Positions 51,958 through 62,976 of a stretch of DNA of 64,000 nucleotides are shown piece by piece. The position numbers and the translations under genes are program-made. The notes under the pieces were generated by a model, which ran no database searches, was not told where the DNA came from, and saw only the letters and a list, made by a program, of their open reading frames with translations. How positions within the stretch are numbered: the first letter of the stretch is position 1; every line of letters begins with the position of its first letter. Origin of the DNA: Closterium sp. NIES-65 (taxonomy: Eukaryota; Streptophyta; Zygnematophyceae; Desmidiales; Closteriaceae); contig CANXME010002466.1 of assembly GCA_948144175.1 (NCBI GenBank), forward strand, positions 62,001-126,000. The letters run 5' to 3'.

Positions 51958-52003
51958 TGGTTTCAGAGCAGGTCCTGTTCCATGACCGTTTTTTTTAGGG
52001 CCC
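51958..52003 (+). promoter_or_regulatory. L primer binding site, hairpin and GGGCCC
   Basis: TGGTTTCAGAGCAGG at 51958 keeps the CAGAGC of the canonical site with one substitution. Stem GGTC (51971-51974) with GACC (51984-51987), T-run, GGGCCC at 51998-52003. Confidence 0.82.
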
Positions 52004-52019
52004 AGCGATTAGTTCGCTG

Positions 52020-52600
52020 CCCGTAGCGCCCTACCCCACCAGTCGCGCTGCCCTACCCCACCAGTCGCGCTGCCCTGCCCTGCCCGTCGCGCCGCCTTGC
52101 TGGCCGTGCGCTGCTCTATCCTGCCCGTCACGCCACCCTGCCAGCCGCACGCTGCCCTGCCCTGCCTGTCGCGCCGCCCTGCTGGCCACATGTGCACTCC
52201 CCTAGCCATCGCGCCGCCGTGCTCTGCCCGTTGCGCCGCCCTGCCAGCCGCGCGCCGCACTGCCCTGCCAGTCGTGCCGCCCTCCTAGCGCCGTGCCGCC
52301 CTTCCCTGCCCGCACATCGCCCTGCTGGCCGCCGCACCGCCCTGCCCTGCCCGCGAGCCGCCCTGCTGGCCGCTGCGCCACCCAGCCCTGCCCGCGTGCC
52401 GCTCTGCTGGCTGCAGCACCACCCTGCCCTGCCTAGATGCCGCCCTGCTGACCGCCGTACCGCCCTGCCCTGGCCGCGCGCCGCTCTTCCCTAGCCGTGC
52501 GCCGCCCCACTCTGCCATGTGCGCTTCCCTAGAGCGCCGCCCTGCCTGCCGTGCCGCCCTTGCCTGTGTGCTTCCCTGCTGGTCGCGCGTCACCCTGCTC
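52020..52600 (+). repeat. L leader minisatellite
   Basis: Degenerate 22-36 bp units built on GCCGCCCTGCTGGCCGC and GCCCTGCCCTGCC. No GTGAGC at its end. Confidence 0.82.
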
Positions 52601-52608
52601 TTCTAGGT

Positions 52609-52936
52609 ATCGCTTGTCTCAGTGTTCTCACCTTTGATCCTGAGGGCCGTCCGCTCTAGTTTGATACGTGGCTCAATGACTTACAGCTTTACCTACTAAG
52701 CGATTCTAGTGACGGTGATTCGTTGTTTGACCACACGTCTGGAGCCTCTCTCGCCCCTCTCGACACAGATGACAGTGCGACTCGCTCACAGTGGCTTACC
52801 CGTGACGCTACTGCTCGCCTAGCCGTTTGCAACCACCTACCATTAGCCGAACGCGCTCACTTTGGCCAGCACAAGACTGCTAAAGCCCTCTACAACGCTG
52901 TAGTCACTCGTTACTCCTCCCCTGCCACTGTTGCCT
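52609..52936 (+). pseudogene. gag: L Gag, N-terminal remnant
   Basis: Start codon is ATC (52609) where K has ATG. LSVLTFDPEGRPL, then TAG replacing Glu, FDTWLNDLQLYLLSDSSDGD, LPLAERAHFGQHKTAKALYN and RYSSPATVA. It ends at the deletion joint. Confidence 0.82.
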
Positions 52937-54541
52937 GACCAGTCGCAGCCACAATTCCAGCCAAACTCCCCACTGCCTGCTCCTTCTCCTTACACTAAGC
53001 GGACAGACTCTCTTATAGAGCGTCGTGAGCCTGCGTCTCGTCCTTCCTCGCATGTTCGCGCTGTTCGTACTGGTCGTCGGGTTCTTCGTCCGCGTCCTCC
53101 TCCTGTCCCCGGGACTCACATTCTCGCACTTCGTCCTTCCTCTGTTCCACTGGGAGTTTCCCTATCGTCTACTCTTACGTCTTTCCTTGCTGAGGGTTCA
53201 GACCCTGAGTCTGACCTCGTTCGTGCTGCCAGTCCTACTGCCACATGTCTTCTAGCCACTCTTGTCACCGACCCTTCGTTTGAGTCATCTGCTGAGTCAT
53301 CTGCTAGCTGTCGTCTCGACTACGCCGCTAGTCTAGTTGCTGATTCTGATTCTATCTGTCCTCCGTCCGTCGGAGGTGAGTGTGCTCTTGGCACGGACGT
53401 CCTTGAGGTTAGGCAAGAGGTCTTTGAGTGTCTTGCGGCTGCAGTATCTTATTTCGTGGCCATGCTGCTTGCACCTGAGGGAGACCCTGGATGCACCAGA
53501 CATTCCGACCCCGCGCACTTACGCAGAGGCTATTACAGGTCCCTACTCCTCTTAGTGGCAGACAGCCATAGATGCAGAGATGGCATCCTGAAAGTCTGCA
53601 GGCTCTTACGTCGACGCAATTCCCCCTCCTTGGGCAAACATAGTCGATGGCATATGGATTTTCAGGGTGAAGCGGCCGCCAGGTTCTTCGCCTGTCTTCA
53701 AGGCTCATTACGTTGCACGAGACTTTTGTCAGCGACAGGGAGTTGACTTCTTCCAGACCTTCTCCCCAACCCCAAAGATGACCACTCGTTGGGTGCTCCT
53801 GCACGTCGCCGCTCAGCGTGACTACGAGCTTCACTCTCTTGACTTCAGCACAACTTTCTTACAGAGCAGCCTGCACGAGGTGATCTGGCTGCGCCACCCA
53901 CCTGGCTTCACTGGGTCGTTTCCTCCTGGTACCCAGTGGAGCCTCCGGCGGCCAGTCTATGGTCTCCGCCAGGCGCCCCGTGAGTGGCACGACACACTGA
54001 GGACGACACTTGCGGCCCTTGAGTTTGCTCCTTCGACTGCTGACCCGTCGCTGCTTCTGCGCACCGACACTTCGTTGCCGCCGTTCTACATCCTCGTGTA
54101 CATCGACGACTTGGTCTTTGCCACTGCTCACATTGAGGCACTGGCCTTGTGAAGTCGGAGCTGCAGAAGAGACACGCGTGCACAGACCTGGGTGAGCTGC
54201 GCAACTATCTTGGCTTGCAGATCACCCGGGACAGAGCACGGCGTACCATCACCCTGACTCAATGGCACATGGTGCACCATGTTCTTCAGCGCTTCGGCTT
54301 CCGGTACTCCTCGCCACAGTCTACTCCTCTGCCTACCGGTGACTCGCTCTCAGCTCCACCTTCGGATGAGTCCGTAGAGCTGAGTGGCACGTATCCAGAG
54401 CTTGTGGGCTGCCTCATGTACCTGATGACCTGCACTCAACCTGACCTTGCTTACCCTCTTAGCATCTTGGCACGCTACGTTGCGCCCGGAGACACCGACC
54501 AGAGCACATGGAGGCCGTTAAGAGGGTGTTGCGCTACTTGA
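52937..54541 (+). pseudogene. pol: L linker remnant and reverse transcriptase
   Basis: NSPLPAPSPYTKRTDSLIER (linker end) opens the piece. A one-base insertion near 53487 (CCCTGGATG) shifts the frame, and stops follow in SSQWQ and ASW. RT: GIWIFRVKRPPGSSPVFKAH, FCQRQGVDFFQTFSPTPKMT, LDFSTTFLQSSLHEVIW, and YIDDLVFATAHIE, a YIDD rather than YVDD box. Another shift near 54150 leads to YLGLQITRDRARRTITL and CTQPDLAYPLSILARYVAPG. Confidence 0.87.
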
Positions 54542-55080
54542 GCAGTACGTCGGGCATGGGGCTCATGCTAGGAGGACGGGGTCGAGTTGTCCTCACTGGA
54601 CACGTGGACGCGTCTTGGGTTGAGGACTTGGCTGCGCAGCGGTCGTCACTGGGTTACACCTTAAGCCTTGGCTCCGGTTCTGTTTCTTGACGGTCTACCC
54701 GCTCGTCTTCTGTTCTCAGTTCCAGTTGTGAGGCTGAGATCTACATAGGGGCCATGGCTGCACTGGAGTTACGCTGGCTCACCTACTTGCTCACTGACTT
54801 GGGAGGGCGGCCTTGTTCTCCTCCAGTGCTGTACGTAGACAACAAGGCCATGATTGCCTTGTGTTAGTAGCACAGACTGGAGCACAGGACGAAGCACATC
54901 GCTCTCCGTTACTTCTTCGCTCGAGATTTGCAGCAGCGTGGTCAGCTTCGTCTTGCTTACGTTGCCACTCGGGCCAACACTGCTGATATATTCACCAAGG
55001 CACTTCAGCCTGGTAATCATCAACGTTTCTGTATTGTTTTAGGCCTTGTGCCTACTTTGCCTCACTTGCTAACTTCATGA
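54542..55080 (+). pseudogene. pol: L RNase H
   Basis: SSTSGMGLMLGGRGRVVLTG, a TGA in VSWRS (54688), SSCEAEIYIGAMAALEL, LYVDNKAMIALC then TAGTAG (54865-54870), ALRYFFARDLQQRGQLRLAY and ANTADIFTKALQPGNHQ. Natural end at TGA 55078. Confidence 0.85.
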
Positions 55081-55308
55081 GTTTGCTTGTACTGTGATCT
55101 ATATGCATATACCTGCATGCTTACCCTTGCTAGGTTGTGATCATTGTACTGATTGTTCTTGATTATATAACTCCGCATGTGGACTGGCCTTGTGGCCATT
55201 TGTTTGTGCTCAGAGTGTGTGGTGACTTTGTGATCCACCCTGAGCTTGCTTTGCTTTCCCTTGACCGTTCTTGTGACCTCCTGTTCTCCCCCACTTTGCC
55301 CATGGGGG
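55081..55308 (+). promoter_or_regulatory. L 3' untranslated region and polypurine tract
   Basis: Conserved GTGGTGACTTTGTGATCCAC block and CCCCCA...TGGGGG with the polypurine tract before 55309. TA-runs are weak here. Confidence 0.76.
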
Positions 55309-55443
55309 TGTTTCAAACTGTTATAATGCTTTTGTTGTGTAGGCTCTAGCGGGGTAGCCCATAAGGGGTTCAACCCAACTAGGGGTAGTACTTGTACCAA
55401 ACTTTCTTCTCAATGCAATCATTCCCTCATCTAGATTCTGACA
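55309..55443 (+). repeat. L 3' LTR (135 bp)
   Basis: TGTTTCAAACTGTTATAATG to GATTCTGACA. Has indels and many substitutions against 51826-51957. Followed by AAAAC. Confidence 0.9.
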
Positions 55444-55790
55444 AAAACTATACTTACGGTCGCGTTACTAGCAGATAAAAATGGCGATCAACCCGCGGTG
55501 TTCTGTACTAGATATGGCTCCTAGGAATACTTTGTAATGCCGTTTGAACTCTGCAATGCACAAGCTAGATTTTAAGCGGAAATGAACCACATCCATTGGC
55601 CCCTGCTGGACAAGTGCGTGGTAGTTTACTAGGAAGAAATTGTCATATACTCCAATAATGTGAAGGAGCATGTGAAGCATCTATGGATATTCTTCGAGAT
55701 ACCTCGGAAAAAATCAATTCTACGTGCCAGAAAGCGACTTGGCCCTTAAAAAGGTGTAGTTCTTTGGGCACATGGTGAGAAGACTATGGG
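55444..55790 (+). pseudogene. pol: Gypsy Q reverse transcriptase, right part
   Basis: Continues gypsy Q RT: DQPAVFCTRYGS, MPFELCNAQARF (from MPFGLTNAPATF), LLDKCVVVY, then EEIVIYSNNVKEHVKHLWIF where the catalytic YLDDI is YxEEI. Several TAG stops. Homology fades near 55790. Confidence 0.78.
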
Positions 55791-56350
55791 AGAAGACTTA
55801 GCGATCATCGTACAAGATGAACTAGAGAACAGGTTGTGGTGGCTGTAGCTGTCGTCCCTGGAACTGTCGGTTGGGGTCCTTGTAGGCCTTTAGTAGCTGA
55901 ACATGGACAACGTTGTGAAGCTTCCATGGATTCGGTAAGCACAAGCGGAATGTAACTATTTTCACCTGTGCCTCAACGCGAAAGGGATTTCAAATACGAG
56001 GTCGGAGCTTGGACGGGAGGTGAAACAACTCCAAGTTGCGTGTGTCAAAAAACACCTGATCTTCGACTGTTATCGAGTGATCTCATTGCTGTCAATCAGC
56101 ATACTGCTTCTGATAATTCTGCATCGTGGTGAGACGTCGCTCAGTCTTCTCCCATAGCTGCTGCAAGGTGGTAACGAAGAAATGTGCAGCTTGGACGTGC
56201 ACCAGTGTGGTGGCTGCTGAGTTGTGATTGGTTTGCGTCAAAAGAAAAAGGGCTTTCTTGTGGCCGCATGAGATGCCTTGTTGTAAGTGAAGTCAAGGAT
56301 CAGTAACTGTAGATCCCAGTGGCTAATATCGTCTTTGCATGTGGTACGAA
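55791..56350 (-). pseudogene. pol: Gypsy R integrase C-terminal region
   Basis: Minus-strand gypsy DNA with many stops. Fragments such as DISHWDLQLLILDFTYNKAS, PHWCTSKLHISSLPP and IPFALRHR resemble integrase C-terminal regions of gypsy elements. No intact frame. Confidence 0.6.
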
Positions 56351-57005
56351 GTAAGTGTTCAATCACCCGATTAAGTCGCTCAATCTGTCCATTAGTCTGG
56401 GGGTGGTATGCTCAAGACATCGCAACTTTTGTCCCCAACAAACCCATGAGTTCCCTCTAGAATTTACTGGTGAATTTTTTGTCTCTGTCCGAGATGATTG
56501 TAGCAAGGATGCCGTGGATTGTGACGATGCGGTCAAAGAAGAGGCGGGCGATTGCTTCAGTAGTAGCCGTGACGTATGTTGGGATGAAATGTCCCATTTT
56601 AGATAACTTGCCATTCACCACGAGTATAGCATCAAGCCTTCGTGAGGTTGAAGGTAGCCAAGTAATGAAATCTAGACTCACAACTTGCCATGGCACGCTG
56701 TATAAAGTAACTGTTCAGCTACCCAATTGAGTCGCCCAGTCTGACCAGTAGTGTGCGGGTGGTATGCTCAAGACATTGCAAGCTTTGTCCCCAACAAACC
56801 CGTGAGTTCCCTCTAGAACTTACTGGTATTTGTCCGAGATGAGTGTAGCGAGGATGCCATGGATGGTGACGATATAGTCGAAGAAGAGGCGGGCAGTTGC
56901 TTCAGCAGTAGCCATGGCGTTTGTGAGGATGAAATGTCCTATTTTAGAGAACTTGTTGATTGCTCAGTAATGAAACCTAGACTCACAACTTGAGATGGCT
57001 GCTTT
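56351..57005 (-). pseudogene. pol: Gypsy R integrase core, partly tandem duplicated
   Basis: Minus strand: MPWQVVSLDFITWLPSTSRR, DAILVVNGKLSKMGHFIPTY and FFDRIVTIHGILATIISDRD (56696-56457) are the gypsy integrase core; the Asp of LDFI and of SDRD survive. The segment recurs, diverged and shortened, at about 56707-57005, an offset of 356 bp. Confidence 0.85.
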
Positions 57006-58002
57006 GGTAAAGGTAAGGCTGAAGTAACCGTACTTTTTTGTGCTTGCTACTCTTCATCCGCTAACATGTGTCGCATGAGGTGACAAACCGCTGCACATCT
57101 TCCGCCATCCGGAGCCAGTAGTAATATTTCGCTATGCTTGCTAACGTCTTGTTGCTTCCAGCATGTCCCACATATGCCACATCGTGGAACACTACGAGTA
57201 AGATCCGTCGGAGCGAGGCATAGTTCGGTACCCAATTTTGTCGAAACCTTTGCTTACTACTAAGTCTTTCTCACATTGTAACAGTTCTTGCTTCTCTACT
57301 GTGTCTGCGTTTGCGGAGTACCCATGTTGGAATAGACCCTCGAGCATAGAGTTTATCCCATCGAGCTAGATGCCTGCTACATGCCCTTGGGGCTCAGCGC
57401 GTCGGCCTTGTTGTGTAGATCTGGCTTGTAGATGATGTCGTAGTGAAAGTGCGTTGCGAGGAAGTCCATCTACCACACATGTCATCATGAAAGCGTAGGC
57501 TCTGACTTTAGGTATCTGAGACTGCAGTGGTCAGTGTAGACTGCGGTTTTGGCTACCTCTAGAGAACACCTCCACTCCTAGAAGGCTGTGACTGTTGCTA
57601 CGACTTTCGTGTCGTGGATTGGGAAATTCAGTTCAGCTTTGTGTAGCTTTTTACTGAGGTAGGCGATGGGTTGCAACCCGCATCAGGACTGCTCTGACTG
57701 CCTGGTCACTAGCGTTTGCTTCTACCACATGATATTTCTCTGGATCCGGTATGATGAGTATTAGAGCAGTAGCTAGTGCTATCAGTAGCTGCTCCACGGC
57801 TTGCTGTTGAGTATCCCATTTATAGGGCGTATCCTATTCCAATAAGTTCGTACGTGGCGCTGCTATCTTAGAGTACTGTGGCACGAGCTTGTTGTAGTAG
57901 TTAGCGAAGCCTAGGAACTGCTGCAACCCCTTGACGTTTTTTGGAACTTTCCACTTCTTGACGGCCTCAATCTTTTGTGGATCTACGTGTACGCCATCGA
58001 CA
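57006..58002 (-). pseudogene. pol: Gypsy R RT end, RNase H and integrase zinc region
   Basis: Reading from 58002: VDGVHVDPQKIEAVKKWKVP, GLQQFLGFANYYNKLVPQYS (RT C-terminus), YKWDTQQQAVEQLLIALATA, VVEANASDQAVRAVLM (RNase H) and YYWLRMAEDVQRFVTSCDTC (HHCC zinc region). Stops and frame changes throughout. Copia S cuts it at 58003. Confidence 0.82.
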
Positions 58003-58128
58003 TGTCAAACTCATATGCTATAGTCTGTGTAGGCTGTAGTGGGGTAGACAATATGGGGTACACCACTTTTAGGTTTTCCTACTTGTACTCACCTGTTTTT
58101 CAGTGCATTCATTCCTCATTTCTTCACA
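58003..58128 (+). repeat. S 5' LTR (126 bp)
   Basis: TGTCAAACTCATATGCTATA to TTTCTTCACA, with core TGTAGGCTGTAGTGGGGTAG. Resembles the E4 LTR in its 5' half. Confidence 0.92.
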
Positions 58129-58171
58129 TGGTATAGAGCAGGTTCCCTAGTGGGAACGCTTCCTTGGGCCC
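58129..58171 (+). promoter_or_regulatory. S primer binding site, hairpin and GGGCCC
   Basis: TGGTATAGAGCAGG at 58129, stem GTTCCC (58142-58147) with GGGAAC (58152-58157), GGGCCC at 58166-58171. Confidence 0.88.
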
Positions 58172-58239
58172 ACCACTGAAACTTTTTTTCTGACCGGAGC
58201 GCCAGTCGCTCCTGCCCGAGGCGCGCCTTGTGGGCCGCC

Positions 58240-59460
58240 CTTCTGTCGAGCTCTATTAGAGGCCCCTCTCACGGCCCCTCGCGCCACCCTTAGCGGCCCC
58301 GTTGCTGCCCCTAGCGGCCCCGTCGCCGCCCTTCCAGGCCCCTCGCGTCCCCTAGCGGCCCCGTCGCCGCCCCTACGCGGACCCGTCGCCGCCACTAGCG
58401 GCCCCGTCGCCGCCCCTAGCGGCCCCATCGCCGCCTCTCTCCCTACGCGGCCCCGTTGCCGCCCCTACGTGGCCCCGTCGCCGCCCCTAGCGGCCCCATC
58501 GCCGCCCCTACGCGGCCCCGTCGCTGCCCCTAGCGGCCCCGTCACCGCCTCCCTCCCTACGCGGCCCTGTCGCCGAGCCTACGCGGCCCCGTCACCACCC
58601 CTAGCGGCCCCGACGCCGCCCCTACGCGGCCCCGTCGCCGCCCCTAGCGGCCCCGTCGCCGCCTCCCTCCATACGCGGCCCCGTCGCCGCCCCTAGCGGC
58701 CCCATCGCCGCCCCTACGCGGCCCCGTCGCCGCCCCTAGCGGCCCCGTCGCCACCTCCCTCCCTACACGGCCCCGTTGCCGCCCCTACGCGGCCCCGTCG
58801 CCGCCCCTAGCGGCCCCGTCGCCGCCCCTACGCGGCCCCGTCGCCGCCCCTAGCGGCCCCGTCGCCGACCCTAGCGGCCTCGTCGCCGCTCCCCTCCCTA
58901 CGCGGCCCCGTCGCCGCCCCTACGCGGCCCCGTCGCCGCCCCTAGCGGCCCAATCGCCGCCCCTAACGGCCCCGTCGCCTCCTCCCTCCCTACGCGGCCC
59001 TGTCGCCGCCCCTACGCGGCCCCGTCGCCGCCCCTAGCGGCCCCGTCGCCGCCTCCCTCCCTACGCGGCCCCGTCGCCGCCCCTACGCGGCCCCATCACC
59101 GCCCCTAGCGGCCCCGTCGCCTCTCCCCTCCCTACGCGGCCCCGTCGCCGCCCCTAGCGGCCCCGTCGCCGCCCCTACCCAGGCCCGTCGCCACCCCTAG
59201 CGAGCAGCCGAGCCGCCGAGCCGCCCAGCAGCCGAGCCGCCGAGCCACCCAGCAGCAGAGTAGCCCAGCAGCCGAGCCGCCCCTGGAGCAGCCGCCACAG
59301 CAGCAGCCGCCCCTGGAGCAGCTGCCACTGCAGCAGCCGCCCCTGCAGCAGCCGCCCCTGGAGTAGCCACCCCTGCAGCAGCTGCCCCTGGAGCACCTGC
59401 CCCTGCAGCAACCGCCCCTGGAGCAGCCGCCCCTAGAGCAGCCACCCCTGCAGCTGCCGC
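58240..59460 (+). repeat. S leader minisatellite
   Basis: About 40 units of 21 bp, alternating GCCCCTAGCGGCCCCGTCGCC and CCCCTACGCGGCCCCGTCGC-like versions in a 42-bp or longer super-period with CTCCCTCC spacers (58260-59200). GCAGCCGCCCCTGGA units follow (59275-59450), matching the E5 leader unit. No gene. Confidence 0.88.
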
Positions 59461-59530
59461 GGAGCTCTCGCCCTACAGTGGTAGCGGCCTCACCGTTGCC
59501 GCCGTCGTACGCCTGCCCTTCTCGCCACTG

Positions 59531-59618
59531 GTGAGCACTGCCCTGCCCGTACTGCTGTTACTGCTGCTCTTGCTGCTGCTGCTCTTTCTACTGCTACTGC
59601 TACTTCTGGCGTGACCAG
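59531..59618 (+). promoter_or_regulatory. S intron-like leader end
   Basis: CACTG/GTGAGC (59531), then a CTG/CTT-rich pyrimidine tract ending GTGACCAG just before ATGCAGCTCCAG. Same architecture as J. Confidence 0.4.
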
Positions 59619-60473
59619 ATGCAGCTCCAGCGTCGCCCGCGTGAGTCCCTCACCCCTCAACAGCTTCGTGAGTGGTAGGCTCAGAGTAGAGGGTCGCTGA
59701 GTAGTGCTTGCTGCCCGTACGTTATTAGCACGGGTGTCCGGACTGGTCAGCCTTGCGGGACGCGTGGTCACACAGAGTCCCGCTGCTTCGCCCGTCTGAG
59801 CGATGCTTGGCGTACGGAGTTTGGCGACGCGCCTGAGCTCCCTGACTGTGTGGAGCTGCTTAGGCTGCGGGTAGATATCTATACTCTTGACTATGATGCT
59901 ATCCTCACTGCCATGTATGCATTGCCTAATAGTGATGAGGGTGACTGTTACGTGTGTGTTCCGCCTGACCCGAGCATTGAGGCTGCTGCTCTAGGTGCTG
60001 GTGAGGCTGCTGCTCTAGGTGCTAGTACGTTTGCTGCTCCAGGTGCTGGTGAGTCTGCTCTCTCAGGTACCACGTCGGCTCAGGCCTTACACACCTTCAC
60101 CCTTGACTCGGGTGCTTCCTGCACCTTCTTTCGAGACCGCACCACTCTTACGCCGCTTAGTCGGCCTGTTGCGGTCTCCCTGGCGGACCCCTCTGGGGGT
60201 CCTGTCCTTGCTAGCTTCTCCACTGTCTTACCGTGCCCGGCAGCCCCTTCTGGCACCCTGTCAGGTCTCTACCTCCCCTCGTTCTCTACGAACTTGGTGA
60301 GTGGAGCTGATCTACAGGATAGGGGGGGTGACCAGTTCACTCCTGCGAGTCAGCGGGTGACCCACTGTACGTGTGCTCGGACGGGCCGACACTTGGCCAC
60401 GTTCACCCGTCGGCCAGGGTCGAGCCTCTACACACTTACTACTGAGTCTCCTCCGGCTGCTGAGTCTGGTTAG
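59619..60473 (+). pseudogene. pol: S zinc knuckle and protease
   Basis: ATG 59619, MQLQRRPRESLTPQQLREW, then TAG 59676 (Tyr codon). Knuckle CX13CX4HX4C, LDYDAILTAMYALP, and protease LDSGASCTFFRDRTTLTPL with intact DSG. TAG 60471 replaces CAG in ESGQVA. Confidence 0.87.
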
Positions 60474-61461
60474 GTAGCTGCGTCGAGTCAGGTGTTTGCT
60501 GCAGCGTCCAGGTCTGGTCCTGACTCTGCTCCCTGCTCGTGTCGTCTCCTGTCCCACCAGACTCTCCTTTGGCACCACCGCCTTGGTCACCCCTCCCTGC
60601 CTCGTCTCCGAGGCATGGCCTCGCGTGTCCTTGACTCTGGTCTCCCCCGGTCTCTCCCTCCCCTACCTCCGGGGCCTGCCCCTACCTGCGTCCCCTGCGT
60701 CGAGGGGTGACAGCGCGCCGCCCCTCACTCCTCCGAGTTTCCTCCGACAGAGGCTCCGCTGCAGACTCTTCACATGAACGTGTGGGGCCCCGCCCGCGTC
60801 CGTGGCCAGGGGCACGAGCGTTACTTCCTGTTGGTGGTTGACGACTACTCGCGTTACACCACAGTCTTTCCCTTGCGCAGCAAGGGTGACGTCACTGAGG
60901 TGTTGATCGACTGGATCCGCGCAGCTCGTCTCCAGCTCAGAGAGAGTTCTGGCTCGGACTTTCATGTTCTGCGTCTGCACTCTAACAGAGGCGGGGCGTT
61001 TTCCTCTGCCCGTCTGGGAGCATTCTGTCGAGCACAGGGCATACGCCAGACCTTCACGCTTCCGGCCTCTCCACAGCAAAATGGGATTGCTGAGCACCGC
61101 ATTGGCATGGTCATGGACGTCGGTCGTACGTCCATGATCCATGCGGCCGCCCCCCATTTTCTGTGGCCGTTTGCGATTCAGTACGCCGCGCATCAGCTCA
61201 ACCTTCAGCCCCTGGTCTCCTTGCCAGAGACCTTCCCCCACCTTGCGGTGGACGGGGAAGGTTGGCGATGCGTCTGCGTTTCGGGTCTGGGGATCTCGGG
61301 CGTTTGTCCGCGACTTGTCTGCGGACAAGCTGCCCCCCCGTGCTGTTCCCTGCGTCTTCCTTGGCTTCCCCCCTGACACGCCTGGGTGGCAGTTTTACCA
61401 CCCCACCTCGCGCAGTGTTCTGTCCTCCCAGGACGTCACCTTTGACGAGTCGGTGCCTTAG
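60474..61461 (+). pseudogene. pol: S integrase, catalytic residues changed
   Basis: LLWHHRLGHPSLPRLRGMAS, CVPCVEG then TGA 60708 (Arg CGA origin). The core reads LHMNVWGP and HSNRGGAF: the first and second catalytic Asp are both Asn and the GEF Glu is Ala. AEHRIGM keeps the last Glu. One inserted C near 61230 (TTCCCCCACC) shifts frame. TAG 61459 ends the C-terminal part at SVP. Confidence 0.87.
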
Positions 61462-62976
61462 TACCGTCTCTTCCCCTACCGCACTGCGCCCCTCCCCCCA
61501 CCGCCGCTCTTCCTTGCGCCAGGTCCTCCCCCGGTAGACCCCCTCCCCCCTCAGGTTCATGCCCCGTCAGGTGTGTCCCAGGTAGACGCAGTCGAGCCTG
61601 TCGAGGTAGCTGTTGACTTTGATACTGCTAGAGGAGGTGAGCCTGCGGGAGCCGGGTCTGGAGGTGCTGAGCCTGAGGGTGCGGAGCCTGGGGGTGCTGA
61701 GTCCAATGGTGCGGAGCCTTGGAGTGCTGAGCCTGGGGGTGCTGAGTCTAGGGGTGCTGAGCCTGGGGGTGCTGAGCCTGGGGGTGCGGAGCCTGGGGGT
61801 GATGGGTCTGCTCGTGTGGCCTGTCACGGTGCTTCGTCAAGGCGGGAGCTACTCTCTCCGCAGGAGCTGCGCGAGTGGTTTGCCCGGCGCTGGAGCCGTG
61901 GTGCTGGAGCTGGAGGTAGTACTGTTGCTGCTGGTCGTGGAGGTGCTCGTACTGGCGGTTCTAGAGCTGCTGGGACTAGGGGTGCTGCTGGGGCTGCTGG
62001 AGGTGCTGCTGGAGCTGTTGGCGGTACTGGGGCTGCTGGTCCTACTGGAGTTGGTGCTGCCGGAGCTGCTGGAGCTGGAGCTGCTGGGGGTGTTGGCGCT
62101 GGTGATGCTGCTAGTGCTGGTATGTCTGAAGTTGCTGGAGTTGGCGCTGTTGGAGCTGGAGGTGCTGCTGGCGCTGGTGCTGCAGCTGGGGGTACTTGTG
62201 CTGTCCCTGCTGGTTCTGGAGGCGCTGCGGGGCCGCGGCCGTACTTCGTTCCGCTCCTTCAGCAGGTTCTTGGTCTCCCGCCCACTACTGGTCCTGCTCC
62301 TCCCTTAGAGTGTCCACAGCCTGTCCTGTCGCGGTCACAGCTACAGCCCGCCTCCCCCCTACGTGCTCCTTCTCCCTACACTGGTCCTACTGGTGGACTT
62401 GCTGAGCGTCGTGAGCCTGCGTCTCGTCCTGCGTCGCCCATTCGTGCTACTCGCACTAGTCGTCGTGCTCCGCGTCCGCGTCCTCCTGCGGTCCCAGGCA
62501 CATACCAGATGGCACTGCGTCCTTCCATTGCTCCTTTGCGTGTCCCTTTGCCGTCTCCTCCAGAGTCCTCTCTTCCTGTTCTTGCTGACCCGGAGTCTGA
62601 ATTTCTTCGTGCTGCCAGTCCTACTGTCACGCGTCTCCTAGCTACTATTGTCACTGACCCTTCCTTTGAGTCCACTGCCGCGTCGGCCCTAGTTGCTGAG
62701 CTTGTCGACTTTGCTGCTCGCTGTCGTCTAGAGTACGCTGCTAGTCTTGTTGTTGAGTCTGAGTCTGTCTGTCCTCCGTCCGTCGGGGGTGAGTGTGCTC
62801 TTAGCACGGACGTCCTTGAGGACATGCAGGAGGACTTCCAGTGTTTTGCTGCTGCTTTGCCTCATCTCGTGTCCACGCTGATTGCCCCTGAGGGAGACCC
62901 GGATGCGCCAGACATCCCGACTCCTCGATCGTACGCTGAGGCGATCGAGGGTCCCTACTCCTCTCAGAGGCAGTAA
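61462..62976 (+). pseudogene. pol: S linker and RT lead region
   Basis: AEPGG repeats with variants (61655-61800), SSRRELLSPQELREWFARRW, a Gly/Ala tract of about 110 residues, GPRPYFVPLLQQVLGLPP, and the Ser/Pro region to AEAIEGPYSSQRQ. TAA 62974 lies directly before the AMDAEMASW start of RT. Confidence 0.86.

Larger units (their letters stand above)
51826..55443 (+). mobile_element. Copia element L, internally deleted
   Basis: A 3.6-kb element with both LTRs and AAAAC duplications (51821-51825, 55444-55448) in gypsy Q RT. A deletion joins mid-Gag (52936) to the integrase-RT linker, removing the Gag C-terminus, knuckle, protease and all of integrase. Its LTRs differ at many positions including indels, so it looks older than E2 or E4. 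Confidence 0.93.

Noticed and set aside
58240-59200. Centromere or telomere satellite
   Set aside because: Array is bounded by the S primer site and coding region, so it is the element leader.
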